Assembly: GCF_019891545.1 (NCBI RefSeq)
Contig: NZ_JAHDIU010000005.1
Coordinates: 62,001 to 126,000 of the forward strand
From: Flavobacterium coralii
GTDB lineage: Bacteria; Bacteroidota; Bacteroidia; Flavobacteriales; Flavobacteriaceae
Length of the DNA stretch: 64,000 nucleotides
Direction: 5' to 3'
Position 1 is the stretch's first letter, and the number at the start of each line of letters is the position of its first letter. The position numbers and the translations under genes were made by a program. Positions 25,821 to 33,851 of the stretch are shown here, in pieces. Below the pieces are notes generated by a model. That model saw only the letters and a program-made list of their open reading frames with translations, did not search any database and was not told the origin of the DNA.

Positions 25821-27668
25821 ATGTGTGGAATTGTTGGTTACATTGGGCACAGGGAAGCATACCCAGTTATAATTAAAGGCCTTAAAAGGCTCGAATACAG
25901 GGGGTATGACAGTGCAGGTGTTGTTCTTTATGATGGCAACGACCTAAAGCTTTCCAAGACGAAGGGTAAGGTTTCAGACCTTGAAGCCAGGGCACAGGAA
26001 GAGATTTCTCTTACAGGCACTATTGGCATCGGACATACGCGCTGGGCTACCCACGGGGTGCCAAACGATGTTAACTCACATCCGCATTTTTCTAATTCAG
26101 GTAATCTGGTAATTGTTCATAATGGTATTATAGAAAACTATGAGCCGCTTAAAAAAGAACTTATCAGCAGGGGCTACACCTTTAAATCAGATACTGATAC
26201 TGAAGTTCTTGTAAACCTTATAGAAGACGTTAAGAAAAAAGATAACCTTAAGCTTGGTAAGGCTGTTCAGATAGCGCTTAACCAGGTTGTTGGCGCTTAT
26301 GCCATTGCCGTTTTTGACAGGGAAAGGCCAAATGAAATTGTAGCGGCACGCCTTGGCAGCCCGTTGGCAATTGGTATCGGCAAAGATGAATTCTTTGTAG
26401 CTTCAGATGCTTCTCCGTTTATAGAATATACATCAAACGCTATATACCTTGAAGATGAGGAAATGGCGGTTATACGCCTGCACAAGCCAATGAAGATCCG
26501 TAAAATTAAGGACGATTCTTTGGTAGACCCTTATGTACAGGAACTGCAAATGAACCTTGAGCAGATAGAGAAGAATGGTTACGACCATTTTATGCTTAAG
26601 GAGATATATGAGCAGCCGGCTGTAATTAAAGATACTTACAGGGGAAGGCTTCATGCTAACGAGGGGCTTATAAAAATGGCGGGCATAGAAGATAACCTGC
26701 AAAAGTTCCTTAACGCCGACAGGATCCTTATTGTAGCGTGCGGTACATCATGGCATGCCGGCCTTGTAGCAGAATATATTTTTGAAGAGTTTACCCGCAT
26801 ACCTGTAGAGGTAGAGTATGCTTCAGAATTCCGTTACAGGAACCCGATTATTAATGCTAATGATGTGGTTATAGCCATATCACAATCAGGCGAAACTGCC
26901 GATACGCTTGCTGCCATTAAGCTGGCAAAAGAGCATGGTGCATTTGTATTCGGTGTTTGTAACGTTGTTGGTTCATCTATTTCACGCGAAACGCATGCAG
27001 GTGCTTACACGCACGCAGGCCCGGAAATTGGTGTGGCATCAACAAAAGCATTTACTACACAAATAACCGTATTAACACTTATTGCACTAAGGCTTGCAAG
27101 TGCAAAAGGCACTCTTTCAAACTCTGCTTACCACAGGTATTTGCAGGAACTTGAAATCATGCCTGAAAAAGTAGCGGAAGCGCTTGAAGTAAATGATAAA
27201 GTTCAGGCTATAGCCGAAATTTATAAAGATGCACCCAACTGCCTTTACCTTGGCAGGGGCTATAACTTCCCTGTAGCATTAGAAGGCGCACTCAAGCTAA
27301 AAGAGATTTCATACATTCACGCAGAAGGTTACCCTGCAGCAGAAATGAAGCACGGCCCTATTGCGCTTATAGACGAGCAAATGCCGGTTGTGGTTATTGC
27401 ACAAAAGCAGGAGCACTACGATAAGATTGTAAGTAACATACAGGAAATAAAATCACGCAGCGGTAAAATTATAGCTGTGGTTACCAGTGGCGACACCCAG
27501 GTTAGGGAGCTTGCCGACCACGTTATAGAGATACCAAGCACAGTAGATGCTTTATCTCCGTTGTTAACCACCATTCCGCTACAGCTGTTAAGCTACCATA
27601 TTGCGGTAATGAGGGGATGTAACGTAGACCAGCCGCGTAACCTTGCCAAATCGGTAACGGTAGAATAA
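25821..27668 (+). CDS. glmS: Glutamine-fructose-6-phosphate aminotransferase (isomerizing)
   Basis: This 615-aa enzyme makes glucosamine-6-phosphate from fructose-6-phosphate and glutamine, the first step to UDP-GlcNAc for peptidoglycan and LPS. The N-terminal Ntn glutaminase has Cys2 (MCGIVGYIGHREA), exposed after Met removal, plus RGYDSAG and HTRWATHGVPNDVNSHPH. Two SIS domains follow (about 290-420, ACGTSWHAGLVAEY and SQSGETADTL; about 460-600, YLGRGYNFPVALEGALKLKEISYIHAEGY). It ends with the usual PRNLAKSVTVE. The length is normal. I see no glmS ribozyme upstream, only a 10-nt gap from the lipoprotein gene. Confidence 0.97.
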   Translation: MCGIVGYIGHREAYPVIIKGLKRLEYRGYDSAGVVLYDGNDLKLSKTKGKVSDLEARAQEEISLTGTIGIGHTRWATHGVPNDVNSHPHFSNSGNLVIVHNGIIENYEPLKKELISRGYTFKSDTDTEVLVNLIEDVKKKDNLKLGKAVQIALNQVVGAYAIAVFDRERPNEIVAARLGSPLAIGIGKDEFFVASDASPFIEYTSNAIYLEDEEMAVIRLHKPMKIRKIKDDSLVDPYVQELQMNLEQIEKNGYDHFMLKEIYEQPAVIKDTYRGRLHANEGLIKMAGIEDNLQKFLNADRILIVACGTSWHAGLVAEYIFEEFTRIPVEVEYASEFRYRNPIINANDVVIAISQSGETADTLAAIKLAKEHGAFVFGVCNVVGSSISRETHAGAYTHAGPEIGVASTKAFTTQITVLTLIALRLASAKGTLSNSAYHRYLQELEIMPEKVAEALEVNDKVQAIAEIYKDAPNCLYLGRGYNFPVALEGALKLKEISYIHAEGYPAAEMKHGPIALIDEQMPVVVIAQKQEHYDKIVSNIQEIKSRSGKIIAVVTSGDTQVRELADHVIEIPSTVDALSPLLTTIPLQLLSYHIAVMRGCNVDQPRNLAKSVTVE

Positions 27669-27690
27669 AAACAAAAGACACTTTCATACA

Positions 27691-27718
27691 ACAACCCGCA
27701 GCTAAAACTGCGGGTTGT
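27691..27718 (+). terminator. Hairpin terminator after glmS
   Basis: A perfect 11-bp stem ACAACCCGCAG/CTGCGGGTTGT with a 6-nt loop lies 22 nt after the glmS stop. The following sequence is only moderately T-rich. Confidence 0.7.
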
Positions 27719-27762
27719 CTGCTTTATAAAAATTAAGCTAAATTGGCTGCTTTAAAATAGTA

Positions 27763-28677
27763 GTGTTTTTGAAGGACAACAGCATATACATCAACCGTAT
27801 TAACCGGGTTTTTGACTTTATAGATGATAATCTTAATGAGCCGCTGTGCCTGAAAAAGCTTTCGGATATAGCCTGTTTTTCGCCTTATCATTTTCACCGG
27901 ATTTTTCGTGACATAACAGGTGAAACCCTTAATGAGTATGTTATACGGCAGCGTATAGAAAAAGCAGCGGCGGCCCTTCTTCATAAAGAAAATATGAATG
28001 TTGGTGAAGCAGCCGTTTTATATGGCTTTAATGATAAAACATCATTCTCAAGAGCTTTTAAAAAGTTTTATGGTATAAGCCCGACGGGGTTTAAGAAACA
28101 AAATTCAAGCAGGTACAGCAGGATAGAACAACTAAAAAGCAAGAATAGCCAACAAAAACACGCAGCCGAAAAATACCTTTGCATTATTACTAACCTTAAA
28201 CAATGGATGGCAATGAATGCAGAGATTACAGTAAAAGATTTACCGCAAATGCATGTAGCATATGTTACCGCGCTTGGTGTTCAGGAACTGGCAGGCGCTT
28301 TTAATACGCTCATACAATGGGCTGCGCCGCGTGGGCTTATGCAGGGTAACGATTTTAGAATGCTTACTTTATATCACGATAGCTTTAAAGTAACAAGTGC
28401 CGATAAAGTCCGCATGAGTGCATGTATCACAGTAAACGATAAGGCTTTGACAGGCGGAGCAATAGGCTTTACCACCATTGCAGGCGGCAGGCATCTTACA
28501 GGCCGTTTTAAAATCGGCCTTGATGAATTTGAGAAGTCATGGACGGGAATGTTTATGGAAATGAACGAGCTTGGCTTTAAAAAAGCAGACAGGAACCCGT
28601 TTGAAATATACTACAATGATTTTAATGAACATCCTGAAAAGAAATGTATAGTAGATATATGCATACCAATAACATAA
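27763..28677 (+). CDS. AraC-family regulator with GyrI-like effector-binding domain
   Basis: This 304-aa transcription factor begins at GTG 27763 (a TTG at 27769 is an alternative). The N-terminal AraC double helix-turn-helix is at about 8-110: LKKLSDIACFSPYHFHRIFRDITGETLNEYVIRQRIEKAA and ALLYGFNDKTSFSRAFKKF-type second HTH (here VLYGFNDKTSFSRAFKKFYG). A linker leads to a GyrI-like small-molecule-binding domain at about 150-304 (QMHVAYVTALGVQELAGAFNTL and C-terminal EIYYNDFNEHPEKKCIVDICIPI). Relatives of the Rob/SoxS/BmrR-like layout sense drugs or other ligands. It is monocistronic, flanked by hairpins on both sides. Confidence 0.85.
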   Translation: MFLKDNSIYINRINRVFDFIDDNLNEPLCLKKLSDIACFSPYHFHRIFRDITGETLNEYVIRQRIEKAAAALLHKENMNVGEAAVLYGFNDKTSFSRAFKKFYGISPTGFKKQNSSRYSRIEQLKSKNSQQKHAAEKYLCIITNLKQWMAMNAEITVKDLPQMHVAYVTALGVQELAGAFNTLIQWAAPRGLMQGNDFRMLTLYHDSFKVTSADKVRMSACITVNDKALTGGAIGFTTIAGGRHLTGRFKIGLDEFEKSWTGMFMEMNELGFKKADRNPFEIYYNDFNEHPEKKCIVDICIPIT

Positions 28678-28678
28678 A

Positions 28679-28716
28679 AAAAGGCATTCCCCGGTTGTAC
28701 CTTAAGAATGCCTTTT
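28679..28716 (+). terminator. Terminator after the AraC-family gene
   Basis: An 11-bp stem AAAAGGCATTC/GAATGCCTTTT with a 16-nt loop begins right after the stop codon at 28677. Confidence 0.8.
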
Positions 28717-28898
28717 AAACACCAAAAACAAAAAATTTAACTAACCTTGTAATCCTTTTGTGTGCTAAACAAAATTCAAGATAATAACGCAGTGGATGGG
28801 GCTAAATTGTCTGCTCAATTCATAATAAAATGTTAATATTTTATAAGTGAAAGACAGATAAATAGTACCTTCAATTACGCTAAAGAAAACGTTTGCTT

Positions 28899-28930
28899 TT
28901 GGCACATGCTGCAATTTTTGAGTACTTTTG
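28899..28930 (+). promoter_or_regulatory. Promoter of gpsA (TTG-N21-TACTTTTG)
   Basis: TTG at 28899-28901 and TACTTTTG at 28923-28930 are 21 nt apart, an ideal Bacteroidota promoter. It ends 21 nt before ATG 28952 and therefore argues against the upstream in-frame start at 28928, which lies inside the -7 box. Confidence 0.65.
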
Positions 28931-28951
28931 ACATTCTTAACGCTAAATGAA

Positions 28952-29947
28952 ATGAATGAAACTCCAAAGTTCGCCGTTATAGGCGGCGGAAGCTGGGCTA
29001 CTGCTATTGCTAAGATGCTTTGCGTAAACGTACCTGAGATAGCCTGGTACATGCGAAACACCTATGCAATAGAACACCTTAAACTGCAAAAGCACAATCC
29101 TAATTACCTTAGCTCTGTAGAATTCGACACTAAAAAGCTGAGGCTCACCAATGATATAAATGAGGCGGTGGCTTATGCCGATTATATAATTTTTGCAATA
29201 CCCTCTGCCTTTTTAAATACCGAACTTAAAAACCTTACAGAAAGCCTTAAAGGCAAAGTAATATTTTCTGCCATAAAAGGTATAGTACCCGAAACGAGCC
29301 TGATAGTGGGCGAGCATTTTCATCGTACTCATGATATACCTTATGAGAATATTGGTGTTATAACCGGGCCGTGCCATGCCGAAGAAGTGGCTCTGGAGCG
29401 CCTTTCTTACCTTACCATAGCCTGTGGCGACCAAAAGAAAGCCAAGATAATGGGCAAACACCTTAACAGCCATTACATCAATACTAAAATATCAGACGAT
29501 ATTGTGGGTACCGAATATGCCGCCATGCTTAAGAATATTTATGCCATTGCAGCCGGTATTGCACATGGGCTTGGTTATGGCGACAACTTTCAGGCACTAC
29601 TGATGAGCAACGCCATCCGCGAGATGAAAAAGTTTATCCGTAAGGTGCACAAAATGAAACGAAACATTAACAATTCAGCCTACCTGGGAGACCTTTTGGT
29701 AACAGGATATTCTGTATTTTCGCGTAACCGAATGTTTGGCAACATGATAGGCAAAGGCTATACGGTAAAATCGGCAATGATGGAAATGAGCATGGTAGCC
29801 GAAGGCTATTATGCAACCAAAAGTGCTTATACCCTAAACAGTGAGTATAAAGCAAAAACGCCAATTATTGATGCCGTTTACAGCATTTTATATGAAGGTA
29901 AAGATGCCAAGAGCGTGTTCAGGAAACTAACGGAAAAACTCGACTAA
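28952..29947 (+). CDS. gpsA: NAD(P)H-dependent glycerol-3-phosphate dehydrogenase
   Basis: This cytoplasmic enzyme reduces dihydroxyacetone phosphate to sn-glycerol-3-phosphate for phospholipid synthesis. I start at ATG 28952 (MNETPKFAVIGGG, 331 aa), because the longer frame runs into the promoter. The Rossmann motif is GGGSWATAIAKML at about 11-23. The central ITGPCHAEEVALE is the GPSFAxE-type loop. GTEYAAMLKNIYAIAAGIAHGLGYGDN contains the catalytic Lys. NSEYKAKTPIIDAVYSILY is the C-terminal family tail. It is followed 14 nt later by the TerC gene. Confidence 0.94.
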   Translation: MNETPKFAVIGGGSWATAIAKMLCVNVPEIAWYMRNTYAIEHLKLQKHNPNYLSSVEFDTKKLRLTNDINEAVAYADYIIFAIPSAFLNTELKNLTESLKGKVIFSAIKGIVPETSLIVGEHFHRTHDIPYENIGVITGPCHAEEVALERLSYLTIACGDQKKAKIMGKHLNSHYINTKISDDIVGTEYAAMLKNIYAIAAGIAHGLGYGDNFQALLMSNAIREMKKFIRKVHKMKRNINNSAYLGDLLVTGYSVFSRNRMFGNMIGKGYTVKSAMMEMSMVAEGYYATKSAYTLNSEYKAKTPIIDAVYSILYEGKDAKSVFRKLTEKLD

Positions 29948-29960
29948 TACAGCCCACGAT

Positions 29961-30947
29961 ATGGACCACCTGATAGACCACCCCGGCATTATTGCCGTTT
30001 TCTCTATAGTAGTTATTATCATGCTCCTGCTGGACCTTGGTGTGTTTAACAAAAACAGCCATGTGGTAAGTAACCGCGAAGCGCTTATATGGTCGGTTGT
30101 ATGGATTTCGCTTTCCATGATATTCAGCGGGGTGATATATTATCTTGTAGGATGGGAGTCATTTACCCAATTCCAGAGTGCCTACTGGATAGAAAAGGCA
30201 TTATCGGTAGACAACCTCTTCGTCTTTATACTGGTTTTCGATTTCTTTAATGTACCTAAATACCTGCACCATAAAGTGTTGTTCTGGGGTATTATTGGTG
30301 CATTGGTTTTCAGGGCCATATTTATATTTACAGGCGTTGAGCTTATAAACATGACTTACCTGCCGGAGATGACCATCTTCGGAATGGACGTAGAGATAAA
30401 TGCGGTGCTTACCGTATTTGGTATTTTCCTGCTGTTTGCGGGCATAAAGTCATGGTCGGCACACGAAGACCCGGATGAAGACAAAGACTTCTACAAAAGC
30501 CCAGGAGCGCGTTTTATATACAAGCTTTTCCCGGTTACAAAAAACTTTGAAGGCGACCGCTTTTTTATTTTTGAGAACGGCAAGCGCATAGCCACTCCCC
30601 TGCTGGTTGTGGTAGCGGTTATAGAATTTACCGACCTTATTTTTGCGGTTGACTCTATACCTGCCATTTTTGCCATAGCGCCGGATGACCCGTTTATACT
30701 CTACACATCAAACATATTTGCGATACTTGGGTTAAGGGCACTCTACTTTTTGCTGGCTAACTTTATGCACATGTTCAGCAGGCTGCACTATGGCCTTGCC
30801 ATAATCCTGTCGTTCATCGGGGTAAAAATGCTTATAGGCCCATTCTACCATATTTCCTCTCCGGTATCGCTGGCAGTTGTGGGCGGTATCCTTATTGTTT
30901 CGGTAATAACATCATTTATGTTCCCGGTAAAACAGAAACAGGAGTAG
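29961..30947 (+). CDS. TerC-family integral membrane protein (Alx-like)
   Basis: This 328-aa polytopic membrane protein has about nine helices. It shows the TerC signatures: WIEKALSVDNLFVFILVFDFF with a conserved Glu/Asp pair, FWGIIGALVFRAIFI, and VIEFTDLIFAVDSIPAIFAI. The family is linked to tellurite resistance and, in recent work on Alx/MntP/TerC relatives, to Mn2+ efflux and metallation of exported proteins. The metal here is unknown. No ter stress cluster surrounds it. It follows gpsA closely and ends at a strong terminator. Confidence 0.88.
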   Translation: MDHLIDHPGIIAVFSIVVIIMLLLDLGVFNKNSHVVSNREALIWSVVWISLSMIFSGVIYYLVGWESFTQFQSAYWIEKALSVDNLFVFILVFDFFNVPKYLHHKVLFWGIIGALVFRAIFIFTGVELINMTYLPEMTIFGMDVEINAVLTVFGIFLLFAGIKSWSAHEDPDEDKDFYKSPGARFIYKLFPVTKNFEGDRFFIFENGKRIATPLLVVVAVIEFTDLIFAVDSIPAIFAIAPDDPFILYTSNIFAILGLRALYFLLANFMHMFSRLHYGLAIILSFIGVKMLIGPFYHISSPVSLAVVGGILIVSVITSFMFPVKQKQE

Positions 30948-30980
30948 CTTTAAGAAGTTTTAATCAAACAACATATATAC

Positions 30981-31015
30981 AAAAACAGCGGGCAAAAGTT
31001 GCCCGCTGTTTTTGT
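30981..31015. terminator. Bidirectional terminator between terC and the symporter small subunit
   Basis: A 15-bp stem with a 3-nt loop, core ACAGCGGGCAA/TTGCCCGCTGT, is flanked by A5 on the left and T5 on the right, so it can end transcription from both convergent genes. Confidence 0.88.
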
Positions 31016-31040
31016 ATTGTCTATTGAGAGAATGTATCCG

Positions 31041-31196
31041 TTAAGGCTTCTGCCTTTCGGTTTCCTCATCATTATCGGTATAAGAATCCGGTTCCGGCTT
31101 GGGCTTTGTTGTAAGCACCCTGTAAAAGAAATATGCCATAAAGCAGGTAACTATACCCTGCGCAGCCACCATAGTTATAATCGCTTCTGTTTTCAT
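31041..31196 (-). CDS. Small single-TM accessory subunit of the NSS symporter (MetS-like), 51 aa
   Basis: A 51-codon frame starts at ATG 31196, overlapping the symporter stop in an ATGA arrangement. The peptide begins MKTEAIITMVAAQGIVTCFM and runs AYFFYRVL, one N-terminal TM helix, followed by a short acidic, proline-containing cytoplasmic tail. Its place immediately after an NSS-family transporter, its size and its single helix match MetS-type small subunits (methionine/alanine importer MetPS of Corynebacterium). The sequence itself is too short for a firm family call. Translational coupling to the symporter is inferred from the overlap. Confidence 0.7.
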   Translation of the reverse strand: MKTEAIITMVAAQGIVTCFMAYFFYRVLTTKPKPEPDSYTDNDEETERQKP

Positions 31197-33007
31197 GAAT
31201 GTACCCTCCCTTCTTTTCTTCTTTTAATAAATGCCCTGTAAACCACTATGCAGATAAATGCAAACAGCGATACCAGCAACAGGCGCCCTAATGTTTTATA
31301 AAATACGTTATTTGTAAATTCACCTTCGGCAATTTTATCGCCGGGTTTTACGGTCTGGCCTACGGCTACAACCGGGCTTTGCCCCTGCTTAAAGCCGTAA
31401 GACTTATAATCGGTAAACGTTTGCACCTCTACTTTGTCAAGCTTTTTATTAAATACCTTTTTCTCGTTCTGGAAAGACATCTTTACAAAATCTGTCGCTA
31501 CCGAATCTACCACGCCTGCCTTTGTTCCTGCGGCATCAAAGTTTTCGGCATAATAAGCATCGGCAAACCATTCCTTATTCTTGGTATCGTCGTTAGATAA
31601 TTTTGCTACCATGTCGGGCACACTGGCAAAAAGCACCCAGCCCAGTAATAATGGTGTTACTATCAAAATTACATATTTAAAGAATATAGGCACTTTAATA
31701 TCGGCACCCATGTTTATCTCTGCCCAGCCTTTGTTGATTCCGAATATCCATGCGAATAACACCGTTTCTAAGAAGGCAAATACCACAAGGCTTACAGTAC
31801 CCGCCCAGTAGTCATATTCATCGAACACGCCCTGGTTGAAAAAGAACACTGTAGGCAAGCCCATTAAAAGTGCGATAAGCCCGAAAGACCATGCACCTTT
31901 TTTACCGCTCCAGTTAAACTCATCGCGCATAAAGCCCATCCACGGCGTACCCATTGCAAGTGATGATGTAATACCCGCAAAGAACAGCAAGCCAAACCAG
32001 AAAAGACCTGCAAATATGGCAAGCACCTCGCCCCATTGCTGGAACAGGTAAGGCATTGTCTGGAAAGCCATACCAAAGCCTGCATTCTGTAATACCCAGT
32101 CAAGCCCCAGATAACCAGCAGCAATTGGTATTACAATAAGGCTGCCCAATACTACTTCCACAAACTCGTTCATAAACCCGGCAGAAACCGCATTAAGCGC
32201 CACATCATCTTTAGATTTCATATAGGCAGCATAACAGTGTATGGTACCCATACCTACAGAGAGCGTAAAGAATATCTGCCCTGCGGCGGCAAGCCAGACC
32301 GATGGATTGGTTAATGAATCGAACTGCGGCGTCCAGAGGAAGTTAAGACCGTCCCACGCATTAGCATCAGGAAACAGGTTCGAAGCGCCGTCTGTACCCA
32401 GTGTTAAGCCTTTAAAGGCAAGTATAGCGCCGAAAAGTATTAAAAGCGGCATACCAATTTTTGCCACTTTTTCTATACCGCCAAGCCCTTTAGAAAGTAT
32501 GTAGGTATTAAGCAGCAAACAGGCAATATAGAATATAACCGCTTCGTAGGGGATGCCCGTTGTGCTTACGCCGATAGTTGTATAATCGCTGAAAAAGCCT
32601 GCCACCTGAGATTGGTCCATCCCGCTGAAGGTACCCGCTACAGAGTGGTACACATAGCTCATTGTCCATGATTCGATATAGCAATAGTAAGAAGCTACCG
32701 CAATATTGGTAAAAATACCAAAAACGCCTATGTACTTCCAGATACGGCCTTTAGCCATAGTATCCAGGATGTAAGGCGTGCTGTGGTTGCCATACCTGCC
32801 CCCGTAACGGCCGGTAGACCATTCTATAAACAGTAACGGGATGCCCATTACCACAAAGCATACCAGATAAGGGATTATAAATGTACCGCCGCCGTTTTGC
32901 ACTGCCTGTACCGGAAACCTTAGAAAGTTACCTAACCCGACTGCATTACCGGCCATGGCGAGGATAAGCCCCACCCGCGACCCCCACGACTCTGCTTTTG
33001 CTGACAT
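31193..33007 (-). CDS. Sodium-dependent NSS/SNF-family transporter
   Basis: This 604-aa LeuT-fold symporter has about twelve helices. TM1 contains the unwound NAVGLGNFLRFPVQAVQNGGG motif, which binds substrate and Na+; TM6 contains FFTLSVGMGTIHCYAAYMKSKDD. Bacterial NSS members import amino acids with Na+. Odd for the family is a ~90-residue hydrophilic segment between the last two helices (about 485-575), which looks extracytoplasmic and ends just before the final TM (LLVSLFAFICIVVYRAFI). The gene overlaps a 51-codon MetS-like gene in an ATGA junction, which suggests a two-subunit transporter. The substrate cannot be read. Confidence 0.88.
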   Translation of the reverse strand: MSAKAESWGSRVGLILAMAGNAVGLGNFLRFPVQAVQNGGGTFIIPYLVCFVVMGIPLLFIEWSTGRYGGRYGNHSTPYILDTMAKGRIWKYIGVFGIFTNIAVASYYCYIESWTMSYVYHSVAGTFSGMDQSQVAGFFSDYTTIGVSTTGIPYEAVIFYIACLLLNTYILSKGLGGIEKVAKIGMPLLILFGAILAFKGLTLGTDGASNLFPDANAWDGLNFLWTPQFDSLTNPSVWLAAAGQIFFTLSVGMGTIHCYAAYMKSKDDVALNAVSAGFMNEFVEVVLGSLIVIPIAAGYLGLDWVLQNAGFGMAFQTMPYLFQQWGEVLAIFAGLFWFGLLFFAGITSSLAMGTPWMGFMRDEFNWSGKKGAWSFGLIALLMGLPTVFFFNQGVFDEYDYWAGTVSLVVFAFLETVLFAWIFGINKGWAEINMGADIKVPIFFKYVILIVTPLLLGWVLFASVPDMVAKLSNDDTKNKEWFADAYYAENFDAAGTKAGVVDSVATDFVKMSFQNEKKVFNKKLDKVEVQTFTDYKSYGFKQGQSPVVAVGQTVKPGDKIAEGEFTNNVFYKTLGRLLLVSLFAFICIVVYRAFIKRRKEGRVHS

Positions 33008-33090
33008 AAAGGATGTTGTTTATTGGTTGAAACAGCCGTAAAGATAGAAAAAGTAATAGAAAAACAACTAAAAGCAAAAATTTAACCTGA

Positions 33091-33098
33091 CAAAGCTA
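33091..33098 (-). promoter_or_regulatory. Candidate -7 box TAGCTTTG for the NSS transporter unit
   Basis: On the minus strand TAGCTTTG fits TAnnTTTG and lies ~83 nt upstream of the symporter start. No TTG at standard spacing. Confidence 0.35.
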
Positions 33099-33163
33099 AA
33101 CATCCGTACAGCTTTTTAACTATTTGCATGCAGTAACTTCATTTTAAGGACTTAAAACACCAA

Positions 33164-33194
33164 TTGCGCCTTTACCTGATTTGGCTTACTTTTG
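33164..33194 (+). promoter_or_regulatory. Promoter of nadD (TTG-N20-TACTTTTG)
   Basis: TTG at 33164-33166 and TACTTTTG at 33187-33194 are spaced by 20 nt. The -7 box ends 5 nt before ATG 33200, which predicts a leaderless nadD mRNA and rules out a longer coding start at 33164. Confidence 0.6.
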
Positions 33195-33199
33195 CCTGT

Positions 33200-33781
33200 A
33201 TGAAAACAGGGCTTTATTTCGGCACGTTTAACCCGGTACACATCGGGCACCTTATTATTGCCAACCACATGGCAGAATTTTCGGGGCTGGACCAGGTATG
33301 GATGGTGGTTACGCCACACAACCCCCACAAAAAGAAAAGCTCTTTGCTGGATGATTACCACCGACTGCAAATGGTGCACCTTGCCACAGAAGATTATGAT
33401 AAAATACGCCCCAGCGATATTGAGTTTAAGCTGCCACAGCCCAATTATACTGTTAACACGCTGGCACACCTGCAGGAAAAGTTCCCCATGCATGAATTTT
33501 CTTTGATTATGGGCGAAGACAACCTGAACTCGCTCCACAAATGGAAAAACTATGAGGTGCTGCTGCAAAACCATGATATATATGTGTACCCGCGCATAAA
33601 CAATGAAACTGCCGAACCCGATCTGCTTGCCCACCCGCGCGTGCACCGCATTGATGCCCCGGTTATAGAAATATCGTCAACTTTTATACGCAACAGCATT
33701 AAGCAGGGCAAAAATGTAAAGCCGCTGCTGCCCCAAAAGGTTTGGGAATATACAGAGCATAACCTGTTTTATAAAAAGTAA
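33200..33781 (+). CDS. nadD: Nicotinate (nicotinamide) mononucleotide adenylyltransferase
   Basis: This 193-aa enzyme adenylates nicotinate mononucleotide in NAD synthesis. The start is ATG 33200 (MKTGLYFGTFNPVHIGHL), set by homology and by the promoter just upstream. GTFNPVHIGH holds the HxGH nucleotidyltransferase motif (HIGH), WMVVTPHNPHKKKSSLLDDYHRLQMV is the NadD substrate loop, and EISSTFIRNSIKQGKNVKPLLP holds the ISSTxIR motif. Length and order are normal. It is monocistronic, with a perfect terminator directly after the stop. Confidence 0.95.
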   Translation: MKTGLYFGTFNPVHIGHLIIANHMAEFSGLDQVWMVVTPHNPHKKKSSLLDDYHRLQMVHLATEDYDKIRPSDIEFKLPQPNYTVNTLAHLQEKFPMHEFSLIMGEDNLNSLHKWKNYEVLLQNHDIYVYPRINNETAEPDLLAHPRVHRIDAPVIEISSTFIRNSIKQGKNVKPLLPQKVWEYTEHNLFYKK

Positions 33782-33804
33782 CCCGCACCAATGTGCGGGT
33801 TTTG
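33781..33804 (+). terminator. Terminator after nadD
   Basis: A perfect 8-bp stem ACCCGCAC/GTGCGGGT with loop CAAT is followed by TTTTG and begins at the last base of the nadD stop codon. Confidence 0.85.
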
Positions 33805-33822
33805 TTATGCTAACATTTTTAG

Positions 33823-33830
33823 TATATTTA
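33823..33830 (+). promoter_or_regulatory. Weak -7 box TATATTTA for the 33852 gene
   Basis: One mismatch to TAnnTTTG, 21 nt upstream of ATG 33852. It supports that start over the in-frame ATG at 33807. Confidence 0.3.
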
Positions 33831-33851
33831 CTTATACCAATATTAAAAATT

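Noticed and set aside
33164-33199. TTG start extending nadD by 12 codons
   Set aside because: The extension is the promoter itself (TTG and TACTTTTG), and the homologous N-terminus begins at ATG 33200.
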